Positions 1-9,048 are shown, counted from the stretch's first letter. The stretch is 64,000 nucleotides of DNA from Novibacillus thermophilus (GCF_002005165.1 NZ_CP019699.1:620001-684000), one strand, 5' to 3'. Program-made: numbers and translations. Notes: generated from the letters alone by a model not told the origin.

Positions 1-1
1 G

Positions 2-622
2 GAGGAGTTTGCCGGACTGTTGTGCGGCCCGTTCATGTCACCCGATTGGCTGGAACAGAAGAAGCCCCTCGATTTCTTTACGGTAAAAGGGTTGCTGGAG
101 GCGCTATTTCAACGGCTCGGCATCAGGGGCATCGCGTACGAACAGGCGTCACCGGAAGGTTTTCACCCTGGCCGAACAGCTGAAGTAAAGCTGGACGGCG
201 AGGGGATCGGGTACGTCGGGCAGTTGCACCCGCAACTTGCCGCACAGTACGACCTTCCCGAAAGTTACGCATTTCAGGTGAAACTGTCTCCCGTTTTGCA
301 GGCGGCAGTGGAAAATGAGGTCCGTTACCGTCCGTTACCCCGCTTCCCGGCCGTGACCCGCGATTTGGCCGTAGTCGTAGACGAAGACGTGCCGGTGAGA
401 GCACTGGAAGACACCATCTGCGACGTGGCGAAAAGATGGTTGGAATCTGTGACGGTATTCGACGTCTTTACAGGGGAAAAGATCGGGAAGGGGAAGAAGA
501 GTGTCGCTTTAGCCCTCGTATTTCGCGACCCGAACCGCACCCTTACGGACGCAGAAATTAACGAGATGCACGATCAGATCGTTCGCCAATTGCACGATAA
601 ACACGGTGCCCAATTGAGGTAA
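2..622 (+). CDS. pheT: Phenylalanyl-tRNA synthetase beta subunit, C-terminal part
   Basis: The reading frame is open from base 2, so the gene starts before the window; 206 residues remain. PheT is the beta subunit of the cytoplasmic alpha2-beta2 enzyme that charges tRNA-Phe. The visible part holds the end of the catalytic-like module (from EEFAGLLCG) and, over about the last 95 residues, the ferredoxin-fold anticodon-binding (FDX-ACB) domain, recognised from RFPAVTRDLAVVV and the closing region around FRDPNRTLTDAEI. The ATG and TTG codons inside the first lines are internal and should not be taken as starts. zapA follows after about 110 bases, the usual Bacillales order. Confidence 0.95.
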   Translation, partial: EEFAGLLCGPFMSPDWLEQKKPLDFFTVKGLLEALFQRLGIRGIAYEQASPEGFHPGRTAEVKLDGEGIGYVGQLHPQLAAQYDLPESYAFQVKLSPVLQAAVENEVRYRPLPRFPAVTRDLAVVVDEDVPVRALEDTICDVAKRWLESVTVFDVFTGEKIGKGKKSVALALVFRDPNRTLTDAEINEMHDQIVRQLHDKHGAQLR

Positions 623-642
623 CCCCGTTCGTGCGTCTATTC

Positions 643-671
643 TTGACGAAAGGGAAGGAATTGGATAGGGT
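643..671 (+). promoter_or_regulatory. Possible sigma-A promoter upstream of zapA
   Basis: TTGACG (643-648) is followed after 17 bases by TAGGGT (666-671). The -35 box matches 5 of 6 and the -10 box only 3 of 6 consensus bases. It lies in the pheT-zapA gap and would start a transcript about 55 bases before zapA. This is a pattern match only. Confidence 0.3.
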
Positions 672-733
672 AGTAGCGAACGAATAACGTGAAAAGCTCG
701 TTATGTTCTGTAGCGGGGAACGGAGGGGCAGTC

Positions 734-997
734 GTGAGCGAAGAGAAGAACCGTTTAACCGTATCCATTTATGGGAAAAATTATACAATTGTAGGAGATG
801 AAAGCCCCGAGTACATGCGTACACTGGCGGGATACGTGGATGAAGTGATGCATCGGGTCGGACAGGGGAACACCCGTTTGGATACGTCCAAATTAGCCAT
901 TTTAACAGCGTTAAACATCGCGAATGACTACTTTCGCCTGCGTCAAAAATACGAGGAATTGGAAAACAAGCTTAAGAACGGAAAAAATCGTTCGTGA
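734..997 (+). CDS. zapA: Cell division protein ZapA
   Basis: This 87-residue protein has the ZapA layout: an N-terminal beta-rich head (LTVSIYGKNYTIVGDES) and a long C-terminal helix with heptad character ending in KYEELENKLKNGK. ZapA binds FtsZ in the cytoplasm and bundles protofilaments at the division ring. I chose the GTG at 734 because GGAGGGG (723-729) stands just upstream; a longer frame from 689 has no such site. The stop abuts the start of the CvpA gene at 998, so the two are probably translated together. Confidence 0.88.
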   Translation: MSEEKNRLTVSIYGKNYTIVGDESPEYMRTLAGYVDEVMHRVGQGNTRLDTSKLAILTALNIANDYFRLRQKYEELENKLKNGKNRS

Positions 998-1543
998 ATG
1001 CCGATGAACCTACTTGACATCGTGGTGTTGTTACTGCTTGCGGGAGCCGTGTTGAACGGGTTGCGCCGCGGATTCGTCTTGCAGATCGCCAGTCTGATCG
1101 GATTTGTTTTGGCTTTAGTGATTGCTTTTCGCTTCAGTGCGGATCTCGCAAACGGACTCGGAGAAGTGGTCCCCGTCACGAGCCGTGACGGGGAGACACC
1201 GTCGTGGCTGTCATTTTTGCCGCTAGACGCCGTGTTGTACCGGGTGATCGCCTTTGTGCTCCTGTTTTTCGGAACGAAATTCCTTTTCCGCCTTATTGCC
1301 GGAATGCTTCACCATGTGGTGAAGCTGCCCGTTTTAAACACTGTGAACCGGTTGGCCGGCGTTTTCCTTGCGCTCGTTCAAATCGGGATCATTTTGGTAA
1401 TCGCCATCAACGCACTCCAATTCATCCCCGGGCCGAAAATGCAATCCCTCTTGCAAGAGTCGTGGTTTGCCACATGGGTGACGAATACAACCCCTGCCCT
1501 GACCAGCTGGTTGAAAGAGTGGATACTTTCGCCGAAAACATAA
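998..1543 (+). CDS. CvpA family membrane protein
   Basis: This 181-residue integral membrane protein has about four hydrophobic segments. The first, LLDIVVLLLLAGAVLNGLRRG, has the CvpA/colicin V production family signature of a helix followed by a GLRRGF turn. The family is widespread and its role is poorly defined; in Bacillus the homologue sits beside zapA and polX, as here. The ATG at 998 follows the zapA stop directly, and a second ATG at 1004 is also possible. Family assignment is firm and function is not. Confidence 0.85.
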   Translation: MPMNLLDIVVLLLLAGAVLNGLRRGFVLQIASLIGFVLALVIAFRFSADLANGLGEVVPVTSRDGETPSWLSFLPLDAVLYRVIAFVLLFFGTKFLFRLIAGMLHHVVKLPVLNTVNRLAGVFLALVQIGIILVIAINALQFIPGPKMQSLLQESWFATWVTNTTPALTSWLKEWILSPKT

Positions 1544-1579
1544 TATAGGTAGCCGAGCAGCCGATGGGAGGGAAGGCCT

Positions 1580-3316
1580 TTGCCCAGTCATCGCGACATC
1601 GCTGAGATGTTGTTCGAACTCGCCAACTACATGGAGATCGACGGTGAAAATCCTTACCGGGCCAATGCGTATCGCCGTGCGGGACAGGCTGTAGAACATT
1701 TAAAGCGGCCCTTAGAGGAGATAAAAGAAGACTTGCAATCGGTAGCGGGAATCGGGAAAGGCACGGCTGCTGTCATTCGCGAGATCATAGAGACCGGTGA
1801 GTCGTCGCTTTTAAACGAGTATCGCGAAAAACTGCCGAAAGGATTAATGTCTCTTCTGGAACTGCCCGGTCTCGGTCCCAAGTCAGTCAAGACGCTGTAC
1901 AAAAAGCTGAACGTTACCAATGTGTCGGAACTGGAACAGGCCATTCGCCGACAACAGGTGCGGACTCTGCCGGGATTCGGCGCGAAGTCGGAAGCCAAAC
2001 TTTTGGAAGCCATCCAACGAGCGGGAACACGACCGGAACGGCTTCCCCTGGGGCATGTTCGGCCTGTCGCTGAAGAGGTATTGACTCAGATTCAATCGAT
2101 TCCCGAAGTCGTTCAAGCGAGCCTCGCGGGCAGCATTCGCCGCATGGAGGAAACGGTCAAAGACGTGGACATCGTCGTCGCGACGGAACAGCCGGATCAC
2201 GTTGCGAGAGAAGTTGCGTCCCTCCCTGCGGTCGAGGAGGTCGTGAACCGCGGAACGACGAAAGTGAGTGTTCTCGTTGCGGCGGATTGGCTGGTACAAG
2301 TGGACGTGCGCATCGTGACACCGGAGCAGTACGCCACGGCACTTCACCACTTCACAGGGTCGAAAGAACACAATGTGCGCATCCGTCAAATCGCAAAAGA
2401 AAAAGGATGGAAAGTGAGCGAATACGGAGTCGAACAGTTGGCGGACGGCCGGACGTTGACGTTTGACGAGGAAACCCACTTTTACAACGAGTTGGGATTG
2501 CCGTATATACCACCTGAGTTGCGGCAGGGGAAGGGAGAGACAGAGGTCGGCCTAGAGCAAGGATTGCCCGACCTCGTCGCGGAGAAAGATATTCGCGGCG
2601 ATTTGCACGTGCACAGTCAGTGGAGTGACGGGCACTGTACGATTCGGGAAATGGCCGAAGCGGCAAAATCGAAAGGATACGAGTACGTTGCCGTGACCGA
2701 CCACTCCCGTTCCCTCGTCATTGCCGGCGGATTGAGCGTTGAGGACTTGATGAAGCAGCGAGAGGAGATTGATCGGGTCAACCGTGAACTGGATGGCATT
2801 ACCGTGTTAGCGGGAGTGGAAGTGGACATTCTTCCCGACGGGCGTCTAGACTATCCGGACGACGTACTCGAGCAGCTCGATGTCGTCATCGCGTCTGTGC
2901 ACAGTGCGTTCGGACAAGATGAGCGGACGATGACGAAGCGCATTTTGCGAGCGGTGGAAAACCCGTACGTCCACGTCATCGCCCATCCGACAGGACGGCT
3001 CCTCAACCGGCGTGACAGCTACGCCCTCAACTTGCCGGAAATTTTTAAACGGGCTGCCGATACAGGAACGGTGTTGGAACTGAACGCGAACCCTAATCGC
3101 CTGGATTTGAACGATCGCCATTTGAGACAGGCTGTGGAGGATTACGGAGTGACGATTGCTATCAATACCGATGCTCACCGGGCAGAACATCTCCACTTGA
3201 TAACATACGGCGTGGGAACAGCGCGCAGGGGATGGCTGACTCGGCACCACATTTTGAATACGTTGACATTGGACAAGCTGGTAAAACGGTTGAAAGGAAA
3301 AAATCATGGTTCGTAA
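1580..3316 (+). CDS. polX: DNA polymerase/3'-5' exonuclease PolX
   Basis: This 578-residue protein combines a family X polymerase core with a C-terminal PHP domain. Helix-hairpin-helix elements lie near residues 50-130. The nucleotidyltransferase signature GSIRRMEETVKDVDIVV lies near 180 and supplies the metal-binding aspartates. The PHP domain starts near 340 with DLHVHSQWSDG and continues through ITDH/AHPTGR-type histidine motifs. Bacterial PolX fills short gaps in base-excision repair, and its PHP part gives manganese-dependent 3'-5' exonuclease activity. The TTG at 1580 is preferred because GGGAGG (1566-1571) precedes it. Its end overlaps the next gene by 11 bases, implying coupled translation. 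Confidence 0.93.
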   Translation: MPSHRDIAEMLFELANYMEIDGENPYRANAYRRAGQAVEHLKRPLEEIKEDLQSVAGIGKGTAAVIREIIETGESSLLNEYREKLPKGLMSLLELPGLGPKSVKTLYKKLNVTNVSELEQAIRRQQVRTLPGFGAKSEAKLLEAIQRAGTRPERLPLGHVRPVAEEVLTQIQSIPEVVQASLAGSIRRMEETVKDVDIVVATEQPDHVAREVASLPAVEEVVNRGTTKVSVLVAADWLVQVDVRIVTPEQYATALHHFTGSKEHNVRIRQIAKEKGWKVSEYGVEQLADGRTLTFDEETHFYNELGLPYIPPELRQGKGETEVGLEQGLPDLVAEKDIRGDLHVHSQWSDGHCTIREMAEAAKSKGYEYVAVTDHSRSLVIAGGLSVEDLMKQREEIDRVNRELDGITVLAGVEVDILPDGRLDYPDDVLEQLDVVIASVHSAFGQDERTMTKRILRAVENPYVHVIAHPTGRLLNRRDSYALNLPEIFKRAADTGTVLELNANPNRLDLNDRHLRQAVEDYGVTIAINTDAHRAEHLHLITYGVGTARRGWLTRHHILNTLTLDKLVKRLKGKNHGS

Positions 3317-4565
3317 ACTTCGCGACGTCACACTTTACGTACTCCTGTTCGTACTGGCGGTCCATCCACACCGGTCGTTTGCGGAAGGGGAGGCAGGACC
3401 GCCTGAATTGCAAGCGGAAGCCGGGATACTGATGGAAGCACAGTCCGGTCAAGTGTTGTACAGTCGCAATCCGGATCGACCGATGTACCCGGCCAGTATC
3501 ACGAAAATATTGACCGGCATTATCGCCGTTGAATCGGGACGGTTGAACGAGGTGGTCACGGTATCGAAAAATGCCGTTCACGCAGGCGGTACCAGGGTCT
3601 ACCTCGAAGAAGGTGAACAGAAACCGCTCATTGATTTAGTGTACGGTATGCTCATCAACTCGGGGAACGATGCAGCGGTGGCCGTTGCCGAACATTTAGG
3701 AGGGTCGGTGGAAAAGTTTTCGGCCATGATGAACGAGAAAGCCCGGGAACTCGGTGCCACCAACTCACATTTTGTGAATCCCAGCGGGATGCCAGACGAA
3801 GATCACGTGACAACGGCCAGGGATATGGCGCTAATTTCCCGTTATGCGATGCAGAATGCGACGTTCCGAGAAATCGTCGGGACGAAAGAATACCCGTGGG
3901 AGGGAGAAAGTTGGCAGCCCGGGCACATCGTGAACCACAATCGCCTGTTGTGGGAGTACGACGGCGCGACCGGAGTGAAAAACGGCTATACCGAAGATGC
4001 ACAACAGACGTTTGTCGCCACGTCTGAACGCAACGGACAACAGCTGATTGCCGTTTTATTAAAGGTTCCGGGTTCGGCTGACAATATGTATCGCGACTTG
4101 ACGGCATTGATGGATTACGGTCACGAGACGTTTGCGACTCACCGCTTAACCGTCGATGAAGATTCCCTTGCCGGCCTGACTGTAGAAGGCCAAGAAGTGA
4201 CGGGACAGTTTAAAGAGGACAACTCCTACATCACGTTGCCGAAAGGGGCTTCAGTGGAGACGGTGGAGCAAGATTTCGTCCTGCGCCGGGTGACGCTTCC
4301 TATCGAAAAGGGGGAGGAAATCGGCGGCGTTCAACTCACGTTCGATAACGAAGTCCTTAAGAGCATCCCGGTCATTGCAGCGAACAGTGTGGCGAATGTG
4401 TCGGCGAGGAGCGAGGAAGAGACGGAGCTGGCGGGATTCCCGTGGATGCTGTGGTTCATCAGCTTGTTGGTCGTTTTTTGGTGTTTACTCTATTTCAGAA
4501 GGCAGTGGAAACAGAGACGACGCGTGCGTGCCCGTTTCCGAGATTACCGCTCTTACCGCGGTTAG
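3306..4565 (+). CDS. D-alanyl-D-alanine carboxypeptidase (PBP5/DacF type)
   Basis: This 419-residue S11-family penicillin-binding protein trims the terminal D-Ala from peptidoglycan stem peptides outside the membrane. It has an N-terminal signal segment, the nucleophile motif S64-I-T-K67, SGN at 119-121, and KNG at 225-227 in place of the usual KTG. A C-terminal beta-rich PBP5-type domain is followed by a hydrophobic anchor (WMLWFISLLVVFWCLLYF) and a basic tail. The anchor is a true membrane helix rather than the amphipathic helix of many homologues. The start overlaps polX. The next gene is sporulation-specific, so a DacF-like spore role is possible but unproven. Confidence 0.9.
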   Translation: MVRKLRDVTLYVLLFVLAVHPHRSFAEGEAGPPELQAEAGILMEAQSGQVLYSRNPDRPMYPASITKILTGIIAVESGRLNEVVTVSKNAVHAGGTRVYLEEGEQKPLIDLVYGMLINSGNDAAVAVAEHLGGSVEKFSAMMNEKARELGATNSHFVNPSGMPDEDHVTTARDMALISRYAMQNATFREIVGTKEYPWEGESWQPGHIVNHNRLLWEYDGATGVKNGYTEDAQQTFVATSERNGQQLIAVLLKVPGSADNMYRDLTALMDYGHETFATHRLTVDEDSLAGLTVEGQEVTGQFKEDNSYITLPKGASVETVEQDFVLRRVTLPIEKGEEIGGVQLTFDNEVLKSIPVIAANSVANVSARSEEETELAGFPWMLWFISLLVVFWCLLYFRRQWKQRRRVRARFRDYRSYRG

Positions 4566-4575
4566 CCCGAAAAGC

Positions 4576-4605
4576 GCATAGGAACTCCATCAACTAGGGA
4601 TAATA
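4576..4605 (+). promoter_or_regulatory. Probable forespore (sigma-G/F) promoter of sleB
   Basis: GCATA (4576-4580) is followed after 18 bases by GATAATA (4599-4605). The sigma-G pattern is roughly GHATR, N18, CATNHTA, so the -35 fits fully and the -10 fits 6 of 7. It lies 45 bases before the sleB start. SleB is made in the forespore in Bacillus, which agrees with the motif. Confidence 0.55.
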
Positions 4606-4650
4606 CTGTCATACAGTGATGTGACTTTCCTGCAAGAAAGGTTGATGTGA

Positions 4651-5448
4651 GTGGATAAGCGCAAAGTCGTTTCCAGTCTGCTGCTCGGCATATTTCTTAC
4701 TGCTTGTTTTTTGGGAGTGTACGTGAATACGAACGTAGAGTCGGCATCCGCTTTCGGCGATGAAGTGCTAAAAGTGGGAGCTGAAGGTGGCGACGTGTAC
4801 GAGTTACAGGGGAGGTTGAAACTGCTCGGGTTTTACACCGGAAAAGTCGACGGCCTGTTCGGCTGGCGAACATATTGGGCGACGCGTCATTTTCAGTACG
4901 AATTCGGATTAAATGTGGACGGTGTTGTCGGCCCTAAAACAAAACTGAAGTTGTGGCAGGCGACGAAACATTGGCGACCGAAAGAACATGAGGTGCCGCC
5001 TGAGAAACGCTGGAATGCTCCCCAAACGAACCAACAGCAGGAGCAGCAGCAACAGCAGCCGAAGAAGACGGTGCTCGAAAACAGCGCAGGCTTTTCAGCC
5101 AACGATATCCGTCTCATGGCAAATGCCGTGTACGGGGAATCGAGAGGGGAACCGTACATCGGAAAAGTGGCGGTTGCCGCTGTGATTTTAAACCGGCTGG
5201 AAAGCGAACTGTTCCCGAACAGTCCGTCGGAAGTGATCTTTGAACCGGGCGCGTTTACCGCCGTGGCAGACGGACAAATATGGTTGACGCCAGATGACGA
5301 GGCGGTAAAAGCAGTGCGCGATGCCATTAACGGTTGGGACCCGACGGACGGGGCACTGTACTACTACAACCCAGCAAAGACGACAAACAGTTGGATTTAC
5401 AATCGTCCCGTCATTAAACGCATCGGCAAGCACGTGTTTGCCAAGTAA
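4651..5448 (+). CDS. sleB: Spore cortex-lytic enzyme SleB
   Basis: This 265-residue protein has a cleavable signal peptide (about residues 1-35, ending near ESASA). A peptidoglycan-binding repeat spans about 40-110 (LQGRLKLLGFYTGKVDGLFG). A glutamine-rich linker lies near 128-140, and a C-terminal cell-wall hydrolase 2 domain has the YGESRGEP motif with the likely catalytic Glu163. SleB is a lytic transglycosylase acting on muramic-lactam cortex during germination. The GTG at 4651 has a moderate ribosome site. The usual partner ypeB is absent next door; a terminator and a convergent gene follow instead. Confidence 0.94.
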   Translation: MDKRKVVSSLLLGIFLTACFLGVYVNTNVESASAFGDEVLKVGAEGGDVYELQGRLKLLGFYTGKVDGLFGWRTYWATRHFQYEFGLNVDGVVGPKTKLKLWQATKHWRPKEHEVPPEKRWNAPQTNQQQEQQQQQPKKTVLENSAGFSANDIRLMANAVYGESRGEPYIGKVAVAAVILNRLESELFPNSPSEVIFEPGAFTAVADGQIWLTPDDEAVKAVRDAINGWDPTDGALYYYNPAKTTNSWIYNRPVIKRIGKHVFAK

Positions 5449-5460
5449 TGAAAGGCGCAA

Positions 5461-5497
5461 GAAGAAGGACACTGCATCCTCTGCAGTGTCCTTCTTT
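5461..5497. terminator. Intrinsic terminator between sleB and the convergent holin-like gene
   Basis: GAAGGACACTGCA and its complement TGCAGTGTCCTTC form a long perfect stem with a TCCTC loop, followed by TTTC. An A-rich flank on the left side suggests it can serve both converging genes. Confidence 0.85.
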
Positions 5498-5507
5498 CGG
5501 GATTGGG

Positions 5508-5867
5508 TTATTTTTCAGCCCGACTTGGCGCATCGAACCGCGCTTTCGTCGGAATGAACAAATCGATGACCCCGATCACTAGCGCCGCCAGCAACGCTCC
5601 GATGATACTGGCGCTCACGCCACCTACGATAAACTGTGTCACGTAGATCACCACGGCGCTGACGAGAAAACCGACAATACCGCGGGCGTACGGAGAAATA
5701 TCCCGTCCCAAGAACGTTTCGATTAACCAACCGAGAGCAGCGATGACGAGTGCTGCCAGAAACGCACTGCCGAAGCCGTTCACTTCGAAGCCAGGTACTA
5801 AAAACCCGACGATCCACAACACAATAGCTGCTACGATAAAGCGAACGATGTGGCGTACAATCGTCAT
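5508..5867 (-). CDS. Phage holin family 4-like membrane protein (YvlD type)
   Basis: This 119-residue protein has four hydrophobic helices and is glycine- and alanine-rich (IVLWIVGFLVPGFEVNGF, FLAALVIAALGWLIE). It matches the 'phage holin family 4, superfamily II' group, whose Bacillus member is YvlD. Most members are ordinary chromosomal genes linked to envelope-stress operons, not phage genes. The start at 5867 has GGAGGGA just upstream. The gene stands alone, convergent with sleB and divergent from mutS2. No phage genes are nearby, so I do not infer a lytic role. Confidence 0.8.
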   Translation of the reverse strand: MTIVRHIVRFIVAAIVLWIVGFLVPGFEVNGFGSAFLAALVIAALGWLIETFLGRDISPYARGIVGFLVSAVVIYVTQFIVGGVSASIIGALLAALVIGVIDLFIPTKARFDAPSRAEK

Positions 5868-5983
5868 GCAGTTCCCTCCTTTTCGTGGATGTAGCATTAT
5901 CCTTCCCTTTCCTGGAGAAATCTATGTTTTTCATTTGCCTCCCCATTTGTCTCGCATTATAATGACAGCGAGGAGTGACGCCA

Positions 5984-8359
5984 TTGGACACACGGGATTT
6001 AGACGCACTGGAGTACCAAAAAGTCATTGAACAGATTCAGCCGTTTGCCTCCTCCCGTTTAGGTCGGGAGAAAGTGAGGCAGCTGCTTCCCGTTCATGCG
6101 TTAGCGGAGGTAGAAGAGTGGCTCGCCGCGACGGAAGAGGGGGTAGAGGTGCTGCGACTCAAAGACAGCGTCCCCCTCGGCGGTATACGGGACATCCGTC
6201 CGCTTTTGAAGCGGGCGTCCATCGGCTCTGTTCTAACCCCTTCAGAATTGCTGGATATTGCCGGAACCATTTCCAGCGGAAGGCGGTTGAAGCGTTTTCT
6301 GCTAGATGTCGTGGAAAAAGAAAACGCGACACTGCCGATCATCACCCGTTTAGCAGGGCAAATAACGAACTTGAAGCATGTAGAAGAGGACATTGAACGT
6401 GTCATCGACGACCACGGCGAGATCGTCGACCACGCCAGTGAAAGGTTGCGTACAATCCGCAGCGCGATTCGCCAGACAGAGCGCGACATTCGCGACAAGC
6501 TGGAACAGATGCTGAGAAGTACCCGTTACAAAGAGATGCTGCAGGAGGCGATCGTGACGCTGCGCGGTGAACGTTATGTCGTACCGGTGAAACAGGAATA
6601 CCGTTCACAGTTTGGAGGAACGGTTCACGATCAGTCGGCTTCAGGTGCGACACTGTTTATTGAACCGGATGCAGTCGTCAGTTTGAACCACCGATTGCGT
6701 GAGTGGCGTCTTCAAGAAGAGCGGGAAGTGGAGCGGCTGTTAAAGGAACTGACGGCGAAAGTCGCAGAAGTGCACGATGAACTGCAAGGAAATGTCACAG
6801 CGTTGGGAGAGCTTGATTTCATATTTGCGAAAGCCGCATACGCTCGCCACGTGAATGCCACCCGCCCCCGTGTGAATGTAGACGGTGTCGTGCGCTTAAA
6901 ACGTGCGAGACATCCGCTCATTCCGGACGAAAATGTCGTTCCCATCGATGTGGACCTCGGGGACCAGTATACGGCCTTGGTGGTGACCGGTCCGAATACC
7001 GGAGGCAAGACTGTGACGTTGAAGACGATCGGGTTGCTGACACTCATGGCCATGTCAGGCTTGTTCATACCGGTAGAAGAAGAAAGCGAAGTCGCCGTGT
7101 TTGACAACGTGTTTGCCGACATCGGCGACGAACAGAGCATTGAACAGAACTTGAGCACCTTCTCCGGGCACATGACCAACATCGTGCGCATTCTTACGCA
7201 TTTGAGCCCCAACAGTCTGGTCTTACTTGATGAACTGGGAGCGGGTACCGATCCGACAGAGGGGGCTGCTCTCGCCATCGCTCTGTTGGACGACATTCAG
7301 CGGCGAGGGTGTCGCGTTGTCGCCACCACGCACTACAGTGAATTGAAGGCGTACGCCTACAATCGTGAGAATGTGATGAACGCTAGTGTCGAATTCGATG
7401 TTGAAACGCTCAGTCCGACATACCGTTTGCGGGTGGGTGTTCCGGGCAAGAGTAACGCCTTCGCCATCGCGGAGCGGCTCGGTCTCCCCCGACACATCAT
7501 CAAAACGGCGCAAGAACAGTTGGGCGCAGATGATAACAGCGTGGAAAACATGATTGCTGCTTTGGAATTCAACCGTAAGAAGGCAGAGGGGGAACGAGAA
7601 GCTGCCGCCGCCTTGCGCCGCGAAGCCGAAGCACTGAAAGCAAGCGTCGAACGAGCACAACGAGAGCTAGAGCGTGAACGGGAACGCTTACGTATGCAGG
7701 CTGAAATGGAAGCGCGCGAAATTGTGAAAAAAGCGAAGCGTGAAGCGGACGCCGTCATCGGCGAGTTACGGCAGTTGAAAAGTACTCCGCAAAACGTGAA
7801 AGACCACCAGCTCATCGAGGTCAAAAAGCGCTTGGATGCACAAGAGCCTGAAGTCAGCAGGCCGTGGAAAAGGGCGGAAGGAACGGGTGGAAAACGAGTG
7901 AAACACTCTCAACTGAAGCCGGGAGACGAGGTGTACGTCCGTTCGCTCAATCAAAAAGGGCACGTCGCCGACGTCTTAAGCCGCGACGACGTGCAAGTTC
8001 AACTCGGCTTGATGAAAGTGACAGTGCCCATCCACGATGTGGAACTAGTGCAAACTCCCGGCGAAAAAGAAGCGGCTCCGATGACGAGCGTCACCCGTGC
8101 GGCAGAAGATGTGCGTCCGGAACTGGATCTCCGCGGGAGTACAGTTGAAGAGGCTATTATAGAGACGGATAAGTATTTAGACGATGCTGTATTAAACGGG
8201 TTGCAGAGAGTGTCCATCATTCACGGGAAAGGCACAGGGGCTTTGAGAACAGGAATACACAACTATTTAAAGTCACACCGACACGTGAAACAGTTCCGCC
8301 TCGGCAGGCAGGGAGAAGGTGGATCGGGAGTGACGGTCGTTGAATTAGGCGAATCGTAG
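5984..8359 (+). CDS. mutS2: Endonuclease MutS2
   Basis: This 791-residue protein lacks the mismatch-recognition domain of MutS and has the MutS2 plan. A clamp/lever region comes first, then an ABC-type ATPase with Walker A GPNTGGKT (336-343) and Walker B LVLLDELGAGTDP. A long charged coiled coil (about 520-620) follows, then a KOW-like segment and a C-terminal Smr nuclease domain (LDLRGSTVEEA, IIHGKGTGALR). MutS2 acts on branched DNA and, in Bacillus, on collided ribosomes. The TTG at 5984 is preferred over the GTG at 5975 because AGGAG (5971-5975) overlaps the GTG but stands 8 bases before the TTG. The product then begins MDTRDLDALEY, like homologues. Confidence 0.94.
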   Translation: MDTRDLDALEYQKVIEQIQPFASSRLGREKVRQLLPVHALAEVEEWLAATEEGVEVLRLKDSVPLGGIRDIRPLLKRASIGSVLTPSELLDIAGTISSGRRLKRFLLDVVEKENATLPIITRLAGQITNLKHVEEDIERVIDDHGEIVDHASERLRTIRSAIRQTERDIRDKLEQMLRSTRYKEMLQEAIVTLRGERYVVPVKQEYRSQFGGTVHDQSASGATLFIEPDAVVSLNHRLREWRLQEEREVERLLKELTAKVAEVHDELQGNVTALGELDFIFAKAAYARHVNATRPRVNVDGVVRLKRARHPLIPDENVVPIDVDLGDQYTALVVTGPNTGGKTVTLKTIGLLTLMAMSGLFIPVEEESEVAVFDNVFADIGDEQSIEQNLSTFSGHMTNIVRILTHLSPNSLVLLDELGAGTDPTEGAALAIALLDDIQRRGCRVVATTHYSELKAYAYNRENVMNASVEFDVETLSPTYRLRVGVPGKSNAFAIAERLGLPRHIIKTAQEQLGADDNSVENMIAALEFNRKKAEGEREAAAALRREAEALKASVERAQRELERERERLRMQAEMEAREIVKKAKREADAVIGELRQLKSTPQNVKDHQLIEVKKRLDAQEPEVSRPWKRAEGTGGKRVKHSQLKPGDEVYVRSLNQKGHVADVLSRDDVQVQLGLMKVTVPIHDVELVQTPGEKEAAPMTSVTRAAEDVRPELDLRGSTVEEAIIETDKYLDDAVLNGLQRVSIIHGKGTGALRTGIHNYLKSHRHVKQFRLGRQGEGGSGVTVVELGES

Positions 8360-8438
8360 TGAAACGGAACCGTCGCTTTTTCGTATAAGTATTGATGAGC
8401 TGCAAATGTGAGAACAAGTGGTACGGGTGGGATTCGCA

Positions 8439-8846
8439 GTGAATACTTTTTGGGAGAATCCGTATATTGAAACGGCGGCTTTTTACTCAGTGGCCATCGT
8501 GTCACTCCTCCTGTCCCTCGCCGTGTTTGAGCTGGCGACGCGCTACCGCAATTGGCATGAAATCAAAAACGGCAACATGGCGGTTGCTTTGGCGACAGGC
8601 GGGAAAATTTTTGGCATTGCCAATGTGTTCCACTACTCGATCGCGCACAATGACACGATGTGGGAGGCCCTTGTATGGAGTATTTACGGTTTCGTTCTGC
8701 TCTTGGTCGCTTATTTCTTGTTTGAGTTTCTGACGCCTGCGTTTAAAGTTGACGAAGAAATTCAGAACGACAATCGCGCTGTCGGTCTCGTCTCCATGGT
8801 GATATCTGTGTCGCTGTCATTCGTCATCGGCGCCAGCATAAGGTGA
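8439..8846 (+). CDS. DUF350 family membrane protein
   Basis: This 135-residue protein has four hydrophobic segments and a conserved NMAVALATGGKIFGIANVF segment typical of DUF350. DUF350 proteins are small inner-membrane proteins of unknown function, usually two tandem hairpins. The GTG at 8439 is chosen because GGGTGGGA (8425-8432) lies at the right distance; an in-frame GTG at 8418 lacks a ribosome site. It is followed by a very short membrane peptide and a terminator. Confidence 0.8.
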   Translation: MNTFWENPYIETAAFYSVAIVSLLLSLAVFELATRYRNWHEIKNGNMAVALATGGKIFGIANVFHYSIAHNDTMWEALVWSIYGFVLLLVAYFLFEFLTPAFKVDEEIQNDNRAVGLVSMVISVSLSFVIGASIR

Positions 8847-8910
8847 GCCTATTCTGTCGGCTGGTGCCGTCAGCATGTCAGCGCGTATTTTCAAGAAAGC
8901 AGGGATACTG

Positions 8911-8994
8911 GTGAAAAGACTGCCTCGTATACTAGGGTTGATCGCACTCATTTTTTTCGTAGTCGGATTTCTGTACTTCCTCCTCAACGGTTAA
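8911..8994 (+). CDS. Small single-span membrane peptide (27 aa)
   Basis: A GTG at 8911 preceded by AGGGA (8901-8905) opens a 27-residue frame: a basic start (MKRLPRI), then one hydrophobic helix (LGLIALIFFVVGFLYFLL) and a stop just before a terminator. An in-frame ATG at 8875 would give 39 residues but has a poorer ribosome site. It resembles many short Bacillales membrane peptides of unknown role. Placement between DUF350 and the terminator suggests cotranscription. I recognise no family. Confidence 0.45.
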   Translation: MKRLPRILGLIALIFFVVGFLYFLLNG

Positions 8995-9016
8995 TTGATG
9001 TGACAGTGATGAAAAC

Positions 9017-9048
9017 GGCAGCCTTTACTTGAGAGGCTGTTTTTTTTG
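9017..9048 (+). terminator. Intrinsic terminator after DUF350/small peptide
   Basis: CAGCCT (9019-9024) pairs with AGGCTG (9034-9039), followed by a run of eight T residues. Confidence 0.75.

Noticed and set aside
5508-5867. Phage holin as evidence of a prophage
   Set aside because: The family is common in non-phage chromosomal genes and no phage structural or integrase gene is nearby.
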